Positions 41,195 to 50,129 of a DNA stretch of 57,112 nt are shown here, piece by piece. The notes below the pieces were generated by a model that saw only the letters and a list, made by a program, of their open reading frames with translations, had not been told where the DNA came from and searched no databases. The stretch is from the NCBI GenBank assembly GCA_944384125.1, contig CALWSF010000022.1:1-57112 (forward strand), in the 5' to 3' direction. Source of the DNA: an uncultured Lachnospiraceae bacterium. Its GTDB lineage: Bacteria; Bacillota; Clostridia; Lachnospirales; Lachnospiraceae. A program made the position numbers and the translations under genes. Positions within the stretch are counted from its first letter, which is position 1. Every line of letters begins with the position of its first letter.

Positions 41195-41608
41195 ATGCCG
41201 GTAGTAAGCGAATTAATCCGTATCGAAGAGGATGGGACGATCAGTTTTGGAAATTATTTATTAGCAGCAAAATCCAAGCTGCAGGATTTCGAGTATAGAG
41301 GAGATCTTTATAAGGTAAAAACATATAATGAGATCACGAAGCTGGAGCGCAACGGGATGTTTGTCTACGAGTCGGTTCCGGGTACTGCTGTAAATCATTT
41401 TAATGCCGGGGATTCGTCTGTGACATTCACAGTTGAGGGTGCTCAGGATGCCCAGATCACAATCCAGATGGAGAATGACAGGGAGTATGAGGTTTTTGTG
41501 GACGGAGTATCAATTGGAGGAATGACGACGAATGTGAGCGGTAAACTGATTTTGAGTGTTGAGCTCAACCAGGGCCGTTCAACGGAAATCCGGATTGAAG
41601 GTCGATGA
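41195..41608 (+). CDS. uncharacterised small beta-rich protein (often labelled endosialidase)
   Basis: A 137-residue protein. The pattern ELIRIEEDGTISFGNYLLAAKSKLQDFEYRGDLYKVKTYNEITKLERNGMFVYESVPGTAV matches a conserved Lachnospiraceae protein that databases have often named endosialidase. I see no catalytic signature supporting that name. It is acidic and beta-rich with no signal peptide or membrane helix, so cytoplasmic. GGAGG is 8 bases before the ATG. It lies between clpC and radA with its own gaps; a hairpin (41624-41643) follows. Function unknown. Confidence 0.75.
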   Translation: MPVVSELIRIEEDGTISFGNYLLAAKSKLQDFEYRGDLYKVKTYNEITKLERNGMFVYESVPGTAVNHFNAGDSSVTFTVEGAQDAQITIQMENDREYEVFVDGVSIGGMTTNVSGKLILSVELNQGRSTEIRIEGR

Positions 41609-41810
41609 GATCTGTGAAGAAAGTGGAAGTGTAATTATACTTCCATCAGGATATTTTACAGGACACTGGCCAGAGTAGAAGAGCTGCTGTGTTCAGCAAG
41701 GAGGCATGCGGGGCTGCGCTTTGCTTCCGGGCTGTACGGCAGCTTTTCTTTATCCGGAACCGTTTAAAGAACAGGAAAATACGAGGGAGAAGGGGAGGAA
41801 TATTTAATAT

Positions 41811-43175
41811 ATGGCAAAGGCGAAATCAACACTTTTTTTCTGCAGAGAGTGTGGTTATGAATCGGCAAAATGGATGGGACAGTGCCCGGCCTGCGGTTCA
41901 TGGAATACGCTGGAGGAGGCACCGTCTGCCGGTCCTTCCCGTACAGCAGGCACAGGCCGCAGCAGGGTTTCGGTGGCCAGACCGGTTTCGCTGAGTGAGA
42001 TTACACTGGAGGAGGAGGAAAGAATTTCCACCGGGTTTGCCGAACTTGATCGTGTACTTGGATCAGGAATTGTCCGCGGTTCGCTTGTGCTGGTGGGCGG
42101 TGATCCGGGAATCGGGAAATCGACTCTTCTTCTTCAGGTGTGCCGCAGTCTGTCGGCAGGAGGAAAAAAGGTTCTGTATGTTTCGGGAGAGGAATCTTTA
42201 AAGCAGATAAAGATGCGTGCCGGCCGGATTGGGGATATTACGGGGACACTGGGATTTTTAAGTGAAACAAATCTGGACGGGATCGCAGAGGTTATCAGGA
42301 ATAACAAGCTGGATGTGGCTGTTATCGATTCGATTCAGACGATGTATGCGGAAAATGTGGCTTCTGCTCCGGGAAGTGTGAGCCAGGTACGGGAATGCAC
42401 CGGGCTTTTGATGCAGCTTGCAAAGGGACTCGGGGTAGCGGTTCTGATAGTGGGGCATGTGACAAAGGAAGGCGTTGTGGCGGGACCGCGTGTTCTGGAG
42501 CATATGGTAGATACAGTCCTTTATTTTGAGGGCGATCGTCACGCTTCCTACCGCGTGCTGCGGGGAGTGAAAAACCGTTTTGGCTCAACCAATGAGATAG
42601 GTGTTTTTGAGATGAGGGAAGAGGGGCTTGCAGAGGTAAAAAACCCTTCTGAGTTTATGCTGGAGGGGCGTCCAAAGCAGGCATCCGGAGCGGTGGTGGC
42701 ATGCTCCCTTGAGGGAACACGCCCGATTCTTCTGGAGGTTCAGGCGCTCGTGACGCGGACGAACTTCGGGATGCCAAGACGTACGGCAGCCGGAACGGAT
42801 TATAACAGGGTCAATCTTCTCATGGCCGTTCTGGAAAAAAGATGCCGGTATGAACTGTCCGGTTTTGATGCTTACGTAAATATAGCGGGGGGAATAAGAA
42901 TGAATGAGCCTGCCCTGGATCTTGCGATTGTAATGGCTCTGATTTCCAGCTATAAGGATCGCCCTGTGGATGAGAAAACGGTAATTTTCGGCGAGGTAGG
43001 ACTGTCCGGTGAGGTCAGGGCGGTTTCCATGGCGGAGCAGAGAGTAAGAGAAGCAGTAAAAATGGGATTTACCCGGTGTATTCTTCCTGCGGTTCATCTG
43101 AAAAAGATAAATCTCAGGGATGAGATTGAACTTATGGGGGTAAGCAGTGTCAAAGAGGCCGTTGCCGTTCTTTAA
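41811..43175 (+). CDS. radA: DNA repair protein RadA/Sms
   Basis: A 454-residue RadA. The N-terminal zinc finger (CRECGYESAKWMGQCPACGSW, about 11-31) is followed by a RecA-like core with Walker A GGDPGIGKSTLLLQ (about 94-107), the family motif VKNRFGSTNEIG, and a C-terminal Lon-like domain (AYVNIAGGIRMNEPALDLAI). It promotes branch migration in homologous recombination. The start follows GGGGAGG. radA downstream of clpC is a common Firmicutes order. Confidence 0.96.
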   Translation: MAKAKSTLFFCRECGYESAKWMGQCPACGSWNTLEEAPSAGPSRTAGTGRSRVSVARPVSLSEITLEEEERISTGFAELDRVLGSGIVRGSLVLVGGDPGIGKSTLLLQVCRSLSAGGKKVLYVSGEESLKQIKMRAGRIGDITGTLGFLSETNLDGIAEVIRNNKLDVAVIDSIQTMYAENVASAPGSVSQVRECTGLLMQLAKGLGVAVLIVGHVTKEGVVAGPRVLEHMVDTVLYFEGDRHASYRVLRGVKNRFGSTNEIGVFEMREEGLAEVKNPSEFMLEGRPKQASGAVVACSLEGTRPILLEVQALVTRTNFGMPRRTAAGTDYNRVNLLMAVLEKRCRYELSGFDAYVNIAGGIRMNEPALDLAIVMALISSYKDRPVDEKTVIFGEVGLSGEVRAVSMAEQRVREAVKMGFTRCILPAVHLKKINLRDEIELMGVSSVKEAVAVL

Positions 43176-43199
43176 ATTTGGGGGAGGCGGTATAGTAAG

Positions 43200-43898
43200 A
43201 TGAAAGATATCATTTGCAGTATAGATTATTCTTATGATCTGCTTGTAGCAGTCCGTCTGGCAGCGGCCGGTCTCTGCGGTGCCGCAATCGGTTATGAGAG
43301 AGAAAACCGTCAGAAGCCGGCGGGAATTAAAACTCATATTCTGGTAGGAGTTGCGTCTGCACTGATGATGATTATATCCAAATATGGTTTTTATGACGTT
43401 CTGGGGGAGCATGTAAATCTGGATCCCTCCAGAATAGCTGCGGGTATTGTCACTGCAGTGGGATTTCTCGGAACAGGCGTTATTTTTGCTCATCATCAGA
43501 TAATAAGCGGAGTTACCACATCAGCCGGAATCTGGGCTACGGTCGGTGTGGGGATGGCGGTTGGTGCAGGACAGTATTTTGCAGGTATCATTACTACCAT
43601 ATTTGTGCTGGTGGTAGAGCTGTTTCTGGGAAATGGCTCCCGTTTTTCATGGGGAAGTCTGAATATAAACAGAATTCATGCAGAGCTTTCGGGCGGTCCC
43701 GAAGAAATGGAGGCGTTCAGGCGTAAACTGGAATCTATGGGATTTAAAATAAAACGTTTTGAGTTTTCACAGAGGGAAAGGGGAAAAACAAAGGTAACAG
43801 TAATTGTGAGCGTGCCCAAAGGAAAAAGCAGCGCAATGCTTCTGGAGATAAAGGAGCCATGGCTGTGTGAGCTGGAGGTAAACGGCAGGCTGGTATAG
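43200..43898 (+). CDS. MgtC/SapB-family membrane protein
   Basis: A 232-residue protein. The membrane part (residues 15-145) has the MgtC signature: RLAAAGLCGAAIGYERENRQKPAGIKTHILVGVASALMMI, then RIAAGIVTAVGFLGTGVIF and ITSAGIWATVGVGMAVGAGQY-like helices. A soluble ACT-like domain follows (from about 160, INRIHAELSGGPEEMEAFRRKL). MgtC proteins affect Mg2+ homeostasis and ATP synthase activity in pathogens; SapB-type members in Firmicutes are uncharacterised. It starts 24 bases after radA. Confidence 0.88.
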   Translation: MKDIICSIDYSYDLLVAVRLAAAGLCGAAIGYERENRQKPAGIKTHILVGVASALMMIISKYGFYDVLGEHVNLDPSRIAAGIVTAVGFLGTGVIFAHHQIISGVTTSAGIWATVGVGMAVGAGQYFAGIITTIFVLVVELFLGNGSRFSWGSLNINRIHAELSGGPEEMEAFRRKLESMGFKIKRFEFSQRERGKTKVTVIVSVPKGKSSAMLLEIKEPWLCELEVNGRLV

Positions 43899-43922
43899 AA
43901 AAGTATGACTGAGTATTCTGCA

Positions 43923-43958
43923 GGCGGGAAATAAAAAAAAGCCCGCCTTTTGGCGAAC
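43923..43958. terminator. overlapping terminators on both strands
   Basis: For the plus strand GGCGGG (43923-43928) pairs with CCCGCC (43942-43947), followed by TTTT. For the minus strand GTTCGCC (43952-43958) pairs with GGCGGGC (41-47 of the same block, 43941-43947) around AAAA, followed by TTTTTTTT. The CCCGCC arm is shared. It ends the MgtC gene and the tRNA-Trp transcript. Confidence 0.75.
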
Positions 43959-43995
43959 CCTCTGTAAATATCTCACATATATTTAAAAAAAACAG

Positions 43996-44066
43996 CAGGG
44001 GAAGAGGGATTCGAACCCCCATTAACGGTTTTGGAGACCGTTGCTCTGCCATTGAACTATTCCCCT
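43996..44066 (-). tRNA. tRNA-Trp (CCA anticodon)
   Basis: Acceptor AGGGGAA with its partner at the 3' end, D-arm GTTC/GAGC, anticodon stem ACGGT/ACCGT around CTCCAAA (anticodon CCA), T-arm with GGTTCGAATCC, discriminator G. CCA is not encoded; a run of eight Ts follows shortly after. Confidence 0.93.
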
Positions 44067-44083
44067 GAATTGCCTGCCTGAGT

Positions 44084-44112
44084 ATATTATCACAGAGGGA
44101 GGAAAAAGTCAA
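44084..44112 (-). promoter_or_regulatory. tRNA-Trp promoter
   Basis: On the minus strand TTGACT (44107-44112), a 17-base spacer and TAATAT (44084-44089). Confidence 0.75.
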
Positions 44113-44205
44113 TTCTTTTTTAAAAAAGATTTTTAAAAAAAGCGAAACAAAAATGGCAAAGTAAAGAAAATGAAAATTTTATGTAATCCTTTCAGAATTT
44201 ACCAA

Positions 44206-44243
44206 ATAATGGAACAGTGAAAAAGCACCATTATACTATTTTT
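44206..44243 (+). other. AT-rich hairpin with T-run in a gene-free stretch
   Basis: ATAATGG (44206-44212) pairs with CCATTAT (44228-44234), followed by ACTATTTTTTG. The stretch 44113-44363 has no coding frame I can support; it is very AT-rich. The hairpin may end a short transcript or be incidental. Confidence 0.35.
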
Positions 44244-44363
44244 TGTTTCAGAGAATTGTATATATCTGGCAAAAAACAAAAATTAACAATTTTATAACGT
44301 ATAAATTTGCTGCGTATGGGCAGAATGAATAAAGAAGTTTTGCGCCAAACCAGTAAATGGAGT

Positions 44364-44392
44364 TTGACAACAGGGAAGATTCGTGATATAAA
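44364..44392 (+). promoter_or_regulatory. promoter of the HPr-like gene
   Basis: A perfect TTGACA (44364-44369), a 17-base spacer and TATAAA (44387-44392), about 48 bases before the start codon. Confidence 0.85.
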
Positions 44393-44440
44393 ATCGGATG
44401 AATCTTTTTAAAGCTTCAATTTATAAAAGGAGTTTTGATT

Positions 44441-44680
44441 ATGAAACAGAGAAAAATTATGTTGAAAACGGTAGAGGATGCCAAAAATTTTGTCGCCGCT
44501 TCCATGAAATGCGATTTCGATGTCGATGTATATTACAACAGTGTTGTTATTGATGCGAAATCTATTCTCGGGGTAATGAGCCTTGATTTGACAAAAATTT
44601 TAACTGTTGAATATATCGGAGAGAATAAAGAGTTTGAGGCATTTCTGGATAAAATGGCAGCCAGTGCGACAGCTGCATAG
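44441..44680 (+). CDS. HPr-like protein lacking the phosphorylatable histidine
   Basis: A 79-residue protein with the HPr fold pattern. The regulatory-serine region is kept (DAKSILGVMSL), and the preceding CDFDVDVYYNSVVI aligns well with HPr. In the active-site loop, where HPr has HARPA, this protein reads TVEDAKNF, so His15 and Arg17 are missing and it cannot act as a normal PTS phosphocarrier. In Firmicutes the HPr paralogue Crh also lacks this His and acts through the phosphorylated serine, so a regulatory role is inferred. The start is ATG at 44441, 8 bases after AAGGAG. It has a strong promoter and its own terminator. Confidence 0.85.
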   Translation: MKQRKIMLKTVEDAKNFVAASMKCDFDVDVYYNSVVIDAKSILGVMSLDLTKILTVEYIGENKEFEAFLDKMAASATAA

Positions 44681-44744
44681 GATGCTGAGAATTATGATTA
44701 AAAAATGATTCCGGTTCGGGACACGGAAATGTTCCGGCCGGCCG

Positions 44745-44782
44745 GAGAGGGGAACTGCATCAGAAGAGCGGTTCCTCTTTTT
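44745..44782 (+). terminator. intrinsic terminator
   Basis: GAGAGGGGAACTGC (44745-44758) pairs, with one bulge, to GCGGTTCCTCTTTTT (44768-44782). Confidence 0.75.
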
Positions 44783-44812
44783 GGTATTTCTGTCAGAGAC
44801 GGGGGAAGTTAA

Positions 44813-47182
44813 GTGGAACTTAGGGGAAGGGAGATTCGGGTATCTGTCAGGAATCTGGTGGAATTTGTACTGCGATCGGGAGATATTGATAACAGGAGAA
44901 CCGCAGGTGCACAGAAGGATGCCATGCTGGAAGGAAGCCGTCTTCATCGAAAACTTCAGCGGCGGATGGGACCAGGGTATCAGGCGGAGGTAACACTGCG
45001 TCATCAGGTTGAGCTCAACGGCTTTACAATTCTGGTGGAGGGACGGGCGGACGGAATTATCCGGAGCGAAGAAGGAACTGTTATTGATGAAATCAAAGGG
45101 GTTTATGCCGATGTGGATCGGTTTGAAGAGGCGGATCAGGTTCACATGGCACAGGCAATGTGTTACGGATATTTTGTCTGTATAAAGGAGTCACTGCCGG
45201 AAATTGCGGTTCAGGTAACATATTGTAATATTGAGACGGAAAATATCAGGCGTTTTCAGCAGAAAAAAACAAAAGATGAGCTGGAAGAATGGTTTTCCGG
45301 TATTATGCGAGAATATGTAAAATGGGCGGATTATCTCTGCAAAAATGCAGAGGAGAGAGATTCATCTATCCGAACCCTGTCATTTCCTTTTCCTTACCGT
45401 GAAGGACAGCGCCGTCTGGCAGCCTGTGTCTACAGGGCTCAGGAGAGGGAAAGACGGCTTTTTATTCAGGCTCCGACCGGAATAGGAAAGACTCTCTCCA
45501 CTGTTTTTCCCAGTCTCAAGTCGATAGGCGAGGGGTATGGAGAAAAGCTTTTTTACCTGACAGCTAAAACGGTTACCAGGACAGTGGCAGAGGAGGCGCT
45601 GAGCATTCTCAGAAATCAGGGGCTTCATTTCCGCTCTGTGACCATAACGGCCAAGGAGAAGCTCTGCGTGCTTGAAAAGCCCGAATGCAATCCGGAGGCG
45701 TGTGCCAGGGCCAGAGGGCATTTTGACAGAGTAAATGATGCGGTGTATGAGATTATCAACCGGGAGTATGGCATTACGAGGGAAATCATTCTTTCATATG
45801 CAGAAAAGTATTCTGTGTGTCCGTTTGAGTTCTGCCTTGACATTTCAGGTTTTGCAGATGGTATCATCTGTGATTACAATTACGTTTTTGATCCGGATGT
45901 AAGGCTTAAAAGGTATTTTGCGGACGGTGCCCGGGGAAAGTATCTGTTCCTTATAGATGAAGCTCACAATCTGGTATCGAGGGCCCGGGAGATGTACAGC
46001 GCCAGGCTGATGAAAGAAGATGTACTGGAAGTGAAAAAGCTGATAAAGGAAAATTCTCCCCGTCTGGCGCGCCAGCTGGAACGGGCAAACAGGAGTCTTC
46101 TGGAGCTTAAAAGAGAATGTTCCGGTTATCAGATTCTTCCGGATGTAGTACATATTGTATCAGTGCTTCAGGGCGTATATTCGGAGCTTGAGCGGTATCT
46201 TGAAAACTGCCGTGAAGGGGCTGACAGGGAAAGAGTTCTTGAATTCTATTTCGCGGTCCGTCATTTTCTTGATATTTACGATCGGACAGATGAGAATTAC
46301 CGGATTTATACCGAGCTTACAGAGAATGGAGAATTCATGCTCCGGCTTTTCTGCATTAATCCCATCCGTAACATAGGGGAATGCCTGGAACAGGGGAGCA
46401 GCACTGTGTTTTTTTCGGCAACCCTCCTTCCGCTTCCATACTACCGGAAGCTTCTGAGCAATAATGCAGAAGATTATACTGTCTATGTGAATTCTCCTTT
46501 TCTGCAGGAAAACAGGCTCATACTGGCGGCAGGAGATGTGACAAGCCGATACAAAAAGAGAAATGAGGATGAATACAGAAAGATTCTGGCGTATATCCGT
46601 ATAGCCGCACATGCAAAAAAAGGGAATTATATTGTTTTTTTCCCTTCTTACCAGTATATGAATACAGTATATGATCTTTTTGAGCGTGAATATCAGGACG
46701 GGAAACTTACTGTAATTGTGCAGAAAAATGGAATGACGGAAGAAGACAGGGATAATTTTCTGCGGGAATTTGAAAAGAGCAGAGAAGAATCTCTGGCTGC
46801 ATTCTGCGTGATGGGCGGTCTGTTTTCGGAAGGGATTGATCTGAAGGAGGAGAGACTTATCGGGGCTGTTCTGGTAGGCACCGGTCTTCCCATGGTATGT
46901 ACGGAGCAGGAGATACTGAGGCAGTATTTTGAGGAAACGGATCAGGCCGGCTTTGCATATGCGTATCAGTATCCTGGAATGAATAAAGTTCTGCAGGCAG
47001 CCGGCCGCGTGATCCGAACGGCTTTCGACCGCGGCATTATTCTGCTTCTGGATAACCGCTTTCTTTTCAGTGATTACCGTCAGCTTTTTCCGCGGGAGTG
47101 GAACGATGTGAAGCGGGTTACAATGGGGACTCTGGAGCAGGAACTGTCCCGTTTCTGGTCCCGTTTTCCAGCAGATCAATAA
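44813..47182 (+). CDS. XPD/DinG-type Fe-S helicase with Cas4-like N-terminal nuclease domain
   Basis: A 789-residue protein starting at GTG after GGGGGAAG. The first 190 or so residues look like a PD-(D/E)XK/Cas4-like nuclease: LEGSRLHRKLQRRM, VEGRADGII and TVIDEIKGVYA with the Asp, Glu and Lys of such sites. The rest is a superfamily 2 XPD-like helicase: Walker A IQAPTGIGKTLS, DEAH in LFLIDEAHNLV, motif VI VLQAAGRVIRT. A group of Cys residues between motifs Ia and II (KLCVLEKPECNPEAC ... VCPFEFC) is suited to a 4Fe-4S cluster. It probably acts in DNA repair or replication-fork processing. Its last 65 bases overlap the convergent LysR gene. Confidence 0.88.
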   Translation: MELRGREIRVSVRNLVEFVLRSGDIDNRRTAGAQKDAMLEGSRLHRKLQRRMGPGYQAEVTLRHQVELNGFTILVEGRADGIIRSEEGTVIDEIKGVYADVDRFEEADQVHMAQAMCYGYFVCIKESLPEIAVQVTYCNIETENIRRFQQKKTKDELEEWFSGIMREYVKWADYLCKNAEERDSSIRTLSFPFPYREGQRRLAACVYRAQERERRLFIQAPTGIGKTLSTVFPSLKSIGEGYGEKLFYLTAKTVTRTVAEEALSILRNQGLHFRSVTITAKEKLCVLEKPECNPEACARARGHFDRVNDAVYEIINREYGITREIILSYAEKYSVCPFEFCLDISGFADGIICDYNYVFDPDVRLKRYFADGARGKYLFLIDEAHNLVSRAREMYSARLMKEDVLEVKKLIKENSPRLARQLERANRSLLELKRECSGYQILPDVVHIVSVLQGVYSELERYLENCREGADRERVLEFYFAVRHFLDIYDRTDENYRIYTELTENGEFMLRLFCINPIRNIGECLEQGSSTVFFSATLLPLPYYRKLLSNNAEDYTVYVNSPFLQENRLILAAGDVTSRYKKRNEDEYRKILAYIRIAAHAKKGNYIVFFPSYQYMNTVYDLFEREYQDGKLTVIVQKNGMTEEDRDNFLREFEKSREESLAAFCVMGGLFSEGIDLKEERLIGAVLVGTGLPMVCTEQEILRQYFEETDQAGFAYAYQYPGMNKVLQAAGRVIRTAFDRGIILLLDNRFLFSDYRQLFPREWNDVKRVTMGTLEQELSRFWSRFPADQ

Positions 47183-48041
47183 ACTGCCGTGCAGCCTGTG
47201 AAATTGGAAGAGATTCATTTAAAACAGCAACAAGCTGTCTGGATGGAAGCTCTTCGGCCAGTCTGAGGGAGAACAGCTCATTTTCTCCGGACGGAATGCA
47301 GAAATCCGGAACAAAGGCAATTCCCAGCCCGATTCGCGCCAGATCGATAAGGAGATCATTGCTGCTCAGCTCAATTTCGGGGACGAGATCAAGCTGATAT
47401 TTCTGAAAAAGATTGTGGAGAAATTCACTGGTTGTGCTTTTCCGATCCAGCATAAGGATTGGGAGTGACTGGAGTTCACGAAGGGACAGTGTACGGTCTG
47501 TAAGAGGAAAGTATGCCTCATTGGCCACAAAGACATCGGAAAAGTTCCGTATGGGACGGATTGTCTGTGTGCCTCCCAGCCCCGAATTAGGGTAATTGGT
47601 CACAATGAAATCCACCTGTCCGTTTTCCAGCAGGCGGGCGCATTCAATAGAAGTCCGGTTTGTGACTTTAATGTGGATGTTTGGATATTTTTCATGGAAA
47701 TCCCTCAGAAAAGGCACAAGAAAATAGCGGCATATCGTATCGCTTGCGCCGAGTCTCAGCTGTCCTCCGCCCAGAGAGTTGGCCTCAAGAAGCTGATTTT
47801 CTCCTTTCCGGATAAGATTCATAGCCGGTTCTACATGCTTTAAGAGGATTTCCCCCTCCGGAGTCAGCTGAACCTTTTTTGTGCTTCTTATAAAGAGGGG
47901 CTGATTCAGCTTCTTTTCCAGAACCTTGATGGACTGGCTGACAGCCGACTGGGAGATAAATAACTGCTTGGAAGCCTCGGAAAAACTGAGGGTTGACGCA
48001 ACGTGATAAAAAACTTTATATAATTCATAATTTATATCCAT
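47118..48041 (-). CDS. LysR-family transcriptional regulator
   Basis: A 307-residue regulator. The N-terminal winged helix (2-63: YKVFYHVASTLSFSEASKQLFISQSAVSQSIKVLEKKL) is followed by a substrate-binding-protein-like effector domain (about 90-295: GQLRLGASDTICRYFLVPFLRDFHEKYP). GGGAGG lies 7 bases before the ATG. No divergent gene is next to it, so the target is not obvious. Its 3' end overlaps the helicase gene on the other strand by 65 bases. Confidence 0.92.
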   Translation of the reverse strand: MDINYELYKVFYHVASTLSFSEASKQLFISQSAVSQSIKVLEKKLNQPLFIRSTKKVQLTPEGEILLKHVEPAMNLIRKGENQLLEANSLGGGQLRLGASDTICRYFLVPFLRDFHEKYPNIHIKVTNRTSIECARLLENGQVDFIVTNYPNSGLGGTQTIRPIRNFSDVFVANEAYFPLTDRTLSLRELQSLPILMLDRKSTTSEFLHNLFQKYQLDLVPEIELSSNDLLIDLARIGLGIAFVPDFCIPSGENELFSLRLAEELPSRQLVAVLNESLPISQAARQFIDLLENGTRNGTVPAPESPL

Positions 48042-48140
48042 TTAGAAGCCTCCCTTATAAATCTGTAACCAGTGTAGCACAAGTGTGGGGGGAGGCGCAA
48101 GCGGGCTTCGGGCATAAAGAAAACTTTACTTTACAGGAAT

Positions 48141-48719
48141 TTAGTATAAGAGCCGCAGGATCTCTGCACACCGCTCAATACCAATTTTTCCGCTGTCCAG
48201 CGATATGTGGTAGTTTTCTGCATATCCCCAGTTTGTGTCCGTGTAAAATCTGTAATAGGCAGAACGTCTTTTGTCTTTTTTCCGGATACGCTGGCCGGGT
48301 GTTTCTGTTCGTTCACCGTATACACTTACAATTCGTTTTTCACGGAATTCCAGGTCAGCATGAATAAACGCAGTCAGGCAGTCAGCTGTATCTTTCAGGA
48401 TATAGTCAGCGCATCTTCCCACAATGACACAGGATTCCTTTTGAGCCAGATCCAGTATGACTTTTCGCTGAATTTCCCAGATATAGTCCTCATTGGTAGG
48501 CCCAAAAGTGCGGGAAGCAAATGCAGAACCCAGAAAGCCGGCCGGAGAAATCTCATCGGCATCTTTTATATAGTTTTCTGTAAATCCGCTTTCTCTGGCA
48601 ATCTCCTGGATGAGTTCGCTGTCGTAGCAGGGGATAGACAGCATCTGAGCTGTCATTTTTCCTATAGTCCGTCCTCCGCTTCCAAATTCGCGGCTGATTG
48701 TAATAATTCGATTTTTCAT
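48141..48719 (-). CDS. cytidylate-kinase-like family protein
   Basis: A protein of about 192 residues of the cytidylate-kinase-like group. The P-loop region reads ITISREFGSGGRTIGKMTAQ (about 5-24), followed by YDSELIQEIARESG, VIVGRCADYIL, and the lid-type RIRKKDKRRSAYYRFYTD. The nucleotide or other substrate is unknown; many family members sit beside transporters. The first ATG (48728) is only a base or two from GGAG, so the second ATG (48719) is preferred. It is coupled to the MATE gene just upstream, whose end supplies the ribosome site. Confidence 0.85.
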   Translation of the reverse strand: MKNRIITISREFGSGGRTIGKMTAQMLSIPCYDSELIQEIARESGFTENYIKDADEISPAGFLGSAFASRTFGPTNEDYIWEIQRKVILDLAQKESCVIVGRCADYILKDTADCLTAFIHADLEFREKRIVSVYGERTETPGQRIRKKDKRRSAYYRFYTDTNWGYAENYHISLDSGKIGIERCAEILRLLY

Positions 48720-48724
48720 ATCGG

Positions 48725-50125
48725 TCATGCTCCTTCCTTGTTAAGATTTTTGTATGTTTTGCAGATCAATACCGCAGCGGCAATAAACGTAAGAATATCT
48801 GATACCGGCATGGACAAAAGGACTCCGTCAAGTCCCATAAATACAGGAAGCAGAATGGCAAAACCCACACCAAAAACGACTTCGCGTATCATGGAAAGAG
48901 CAGTGGATTCTGCGGCCTTTCCCATTGCCTGAAGGAAAATGAAACATGCTTTATTGATGCAGGCAAGGATAATCATGCACAGATAGATTCGGAATGCTTT
49001 TATGGCAAAATCCGTGTAATATGAACTTTCATTGGCGGCGCCAAAAATGGAGATCAGCTGATTTGGGAAAAATTCCGCCAGAATGAAGCCGATAAGACCG
49101 ACAAGTGTTTCCGAAACAAGCAGTTTTGTAAACAGTTCCCGGACACGGCTTCGCTTTTCTGCTCTCATGTTGAAACCAACAATGGGGATGCAGCCTGCGG
49201 CCGTTCCGACTACAACAGAAATGACAATCTGGAAGAATTTCATGACAATTCCTACTACAGCCATGGGGATCTGTGCATATTGCGGCTGGGAAAAGACGGT
49301 GTCAATGGAACCATATTTTCTGAGCATATTGTTTATGGCAGCCATTGCCGCAACAAGAGATATCTGAGAGAGAAAACTGGTTATACCCAGAAGAAGTGTT
49401 CTGCCGCAAATCTGTGTGTTTATGCGGAAGTCGTCTGCTGACGGCCGGATGACTTTCATATGGAATATATAGAGTACAGACAGAACTGCTGTGATGATCT
49501 GCCCGAACACTGTGGCAACGGCCGCCCCCATCATTCCCCATTTGAATATAAAAATAAATACAGGATCCAGAATAATATTGGCGGCCGCGCCGGCAAGCGT
49601 GAAGGCCATGGCAAATCTGGGGGCACCGTCAGCTCTTATAATGGGATTCATTGCCTGACCAAACATGTAGAAAGGGATTCCGAGGCTTATGTAGAAAAAG
49701 TATTCTCTGGAACAGGCAAAAGTCTCCTCATTGACTGTACCGCCGAACATTGCGATAATCTGTACCTGAAAAATAAGATAGACAGCAGTTAGAAAAAGGC
49801 TGGAGATTATACTCATGATAATGGCATTTCCCACGCTTTTTTTGGCGCTTTTTTCTGTTCCTTTGCCCAGGCTGATACTGACAAAAGCGCAGCATCCGTC
49901 CCCAATCATAACAGCGATTGCCAGTGCAACTACAGTAAGAGGAAACACAACAGTGTTGGCTGCGTTTCCGTACGACCCCAGATAGCTGGCATTTGCTATA
50001 AAAATCTGGTCAACAATGTTATAGAGTGCTCCCACAAGAAGAGAGATAATGCAGGGTACAGCATATTGCCGCATCAGCCTGCCTACAGGTTCTGTTCCGA
50101 GATATTGATTTGAATTGTTTTCCAT
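48725..50125 (-). CDS. MATE-family exporter with an attenuated leader
   Basis: A 466-residue exporter with about 12 helices. MATE patterns: VGRLMRQYAVPCIISLLVGALYNIVDQIFI at the start, GDGCCAFVSISLGKG, AMNPIIRADGAPRFAM, and GTAAGCIPIVGFNMRAEKRSRV in the second half. It pumps out drugs or metabolites using an ion gradient; the substrate is unknown. The GGAGG before its ATG is inside a short upstream reading frame. A promoter, an intrinsic terminator and that leader peptide (50130-50296) suggest induced expression by antitermination or stalled translation. A kinase-like gene is co-transcribed. Confidence 0.9.
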   Translation of the reverse strand: MENNSNQYLGTEPVGRLMRQYAVPCIISLLVGALYNIVDQIFIANASYLGSYGNAANTVVFPLTVVALAIAVMIGDGCCAFVSISLGKGTEKSAKKSVGNAIIMSIISSLFLTAVYLIFQVQIIAMFGGTVNEETFACSREYFFYISLGIPFYMFGQAMNPIIRADGAPRFAMAFTLAGAAANIILDPVFIFIFKWGMMGAAVATVFGQIITAVLSVLYIFHMKVIRPSADDFRINTQICGRTLLLGITSFLSQISLVAAMAAINNMLRKYGSIDTVFSQPQYAQIPMAVVGIVMKFFQIVISVVVGTAAGCIPIVGFNMRAEKRSRVRELFTKLLVSETLVGLIGFILAEFFPNQLISIFGAANESSYYTDFAIKAFRIYLCMIILACINKACFIFLQAMGKAAESTALSMIREVVFGVGFAILLPVFMGLDGVLLSMPVSDILTFIAAAVLICKTYKNLNKEGA

Positions 50126-50129
50126 TGGT

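Noticed and set aside
46160-47218. 352-codon open frame antisense to the helicase gene
   Set aside because: It overlaps conserved helicase motifs, and its protein is a His/Ile/Phe-rich shadow typical of antisense frames.
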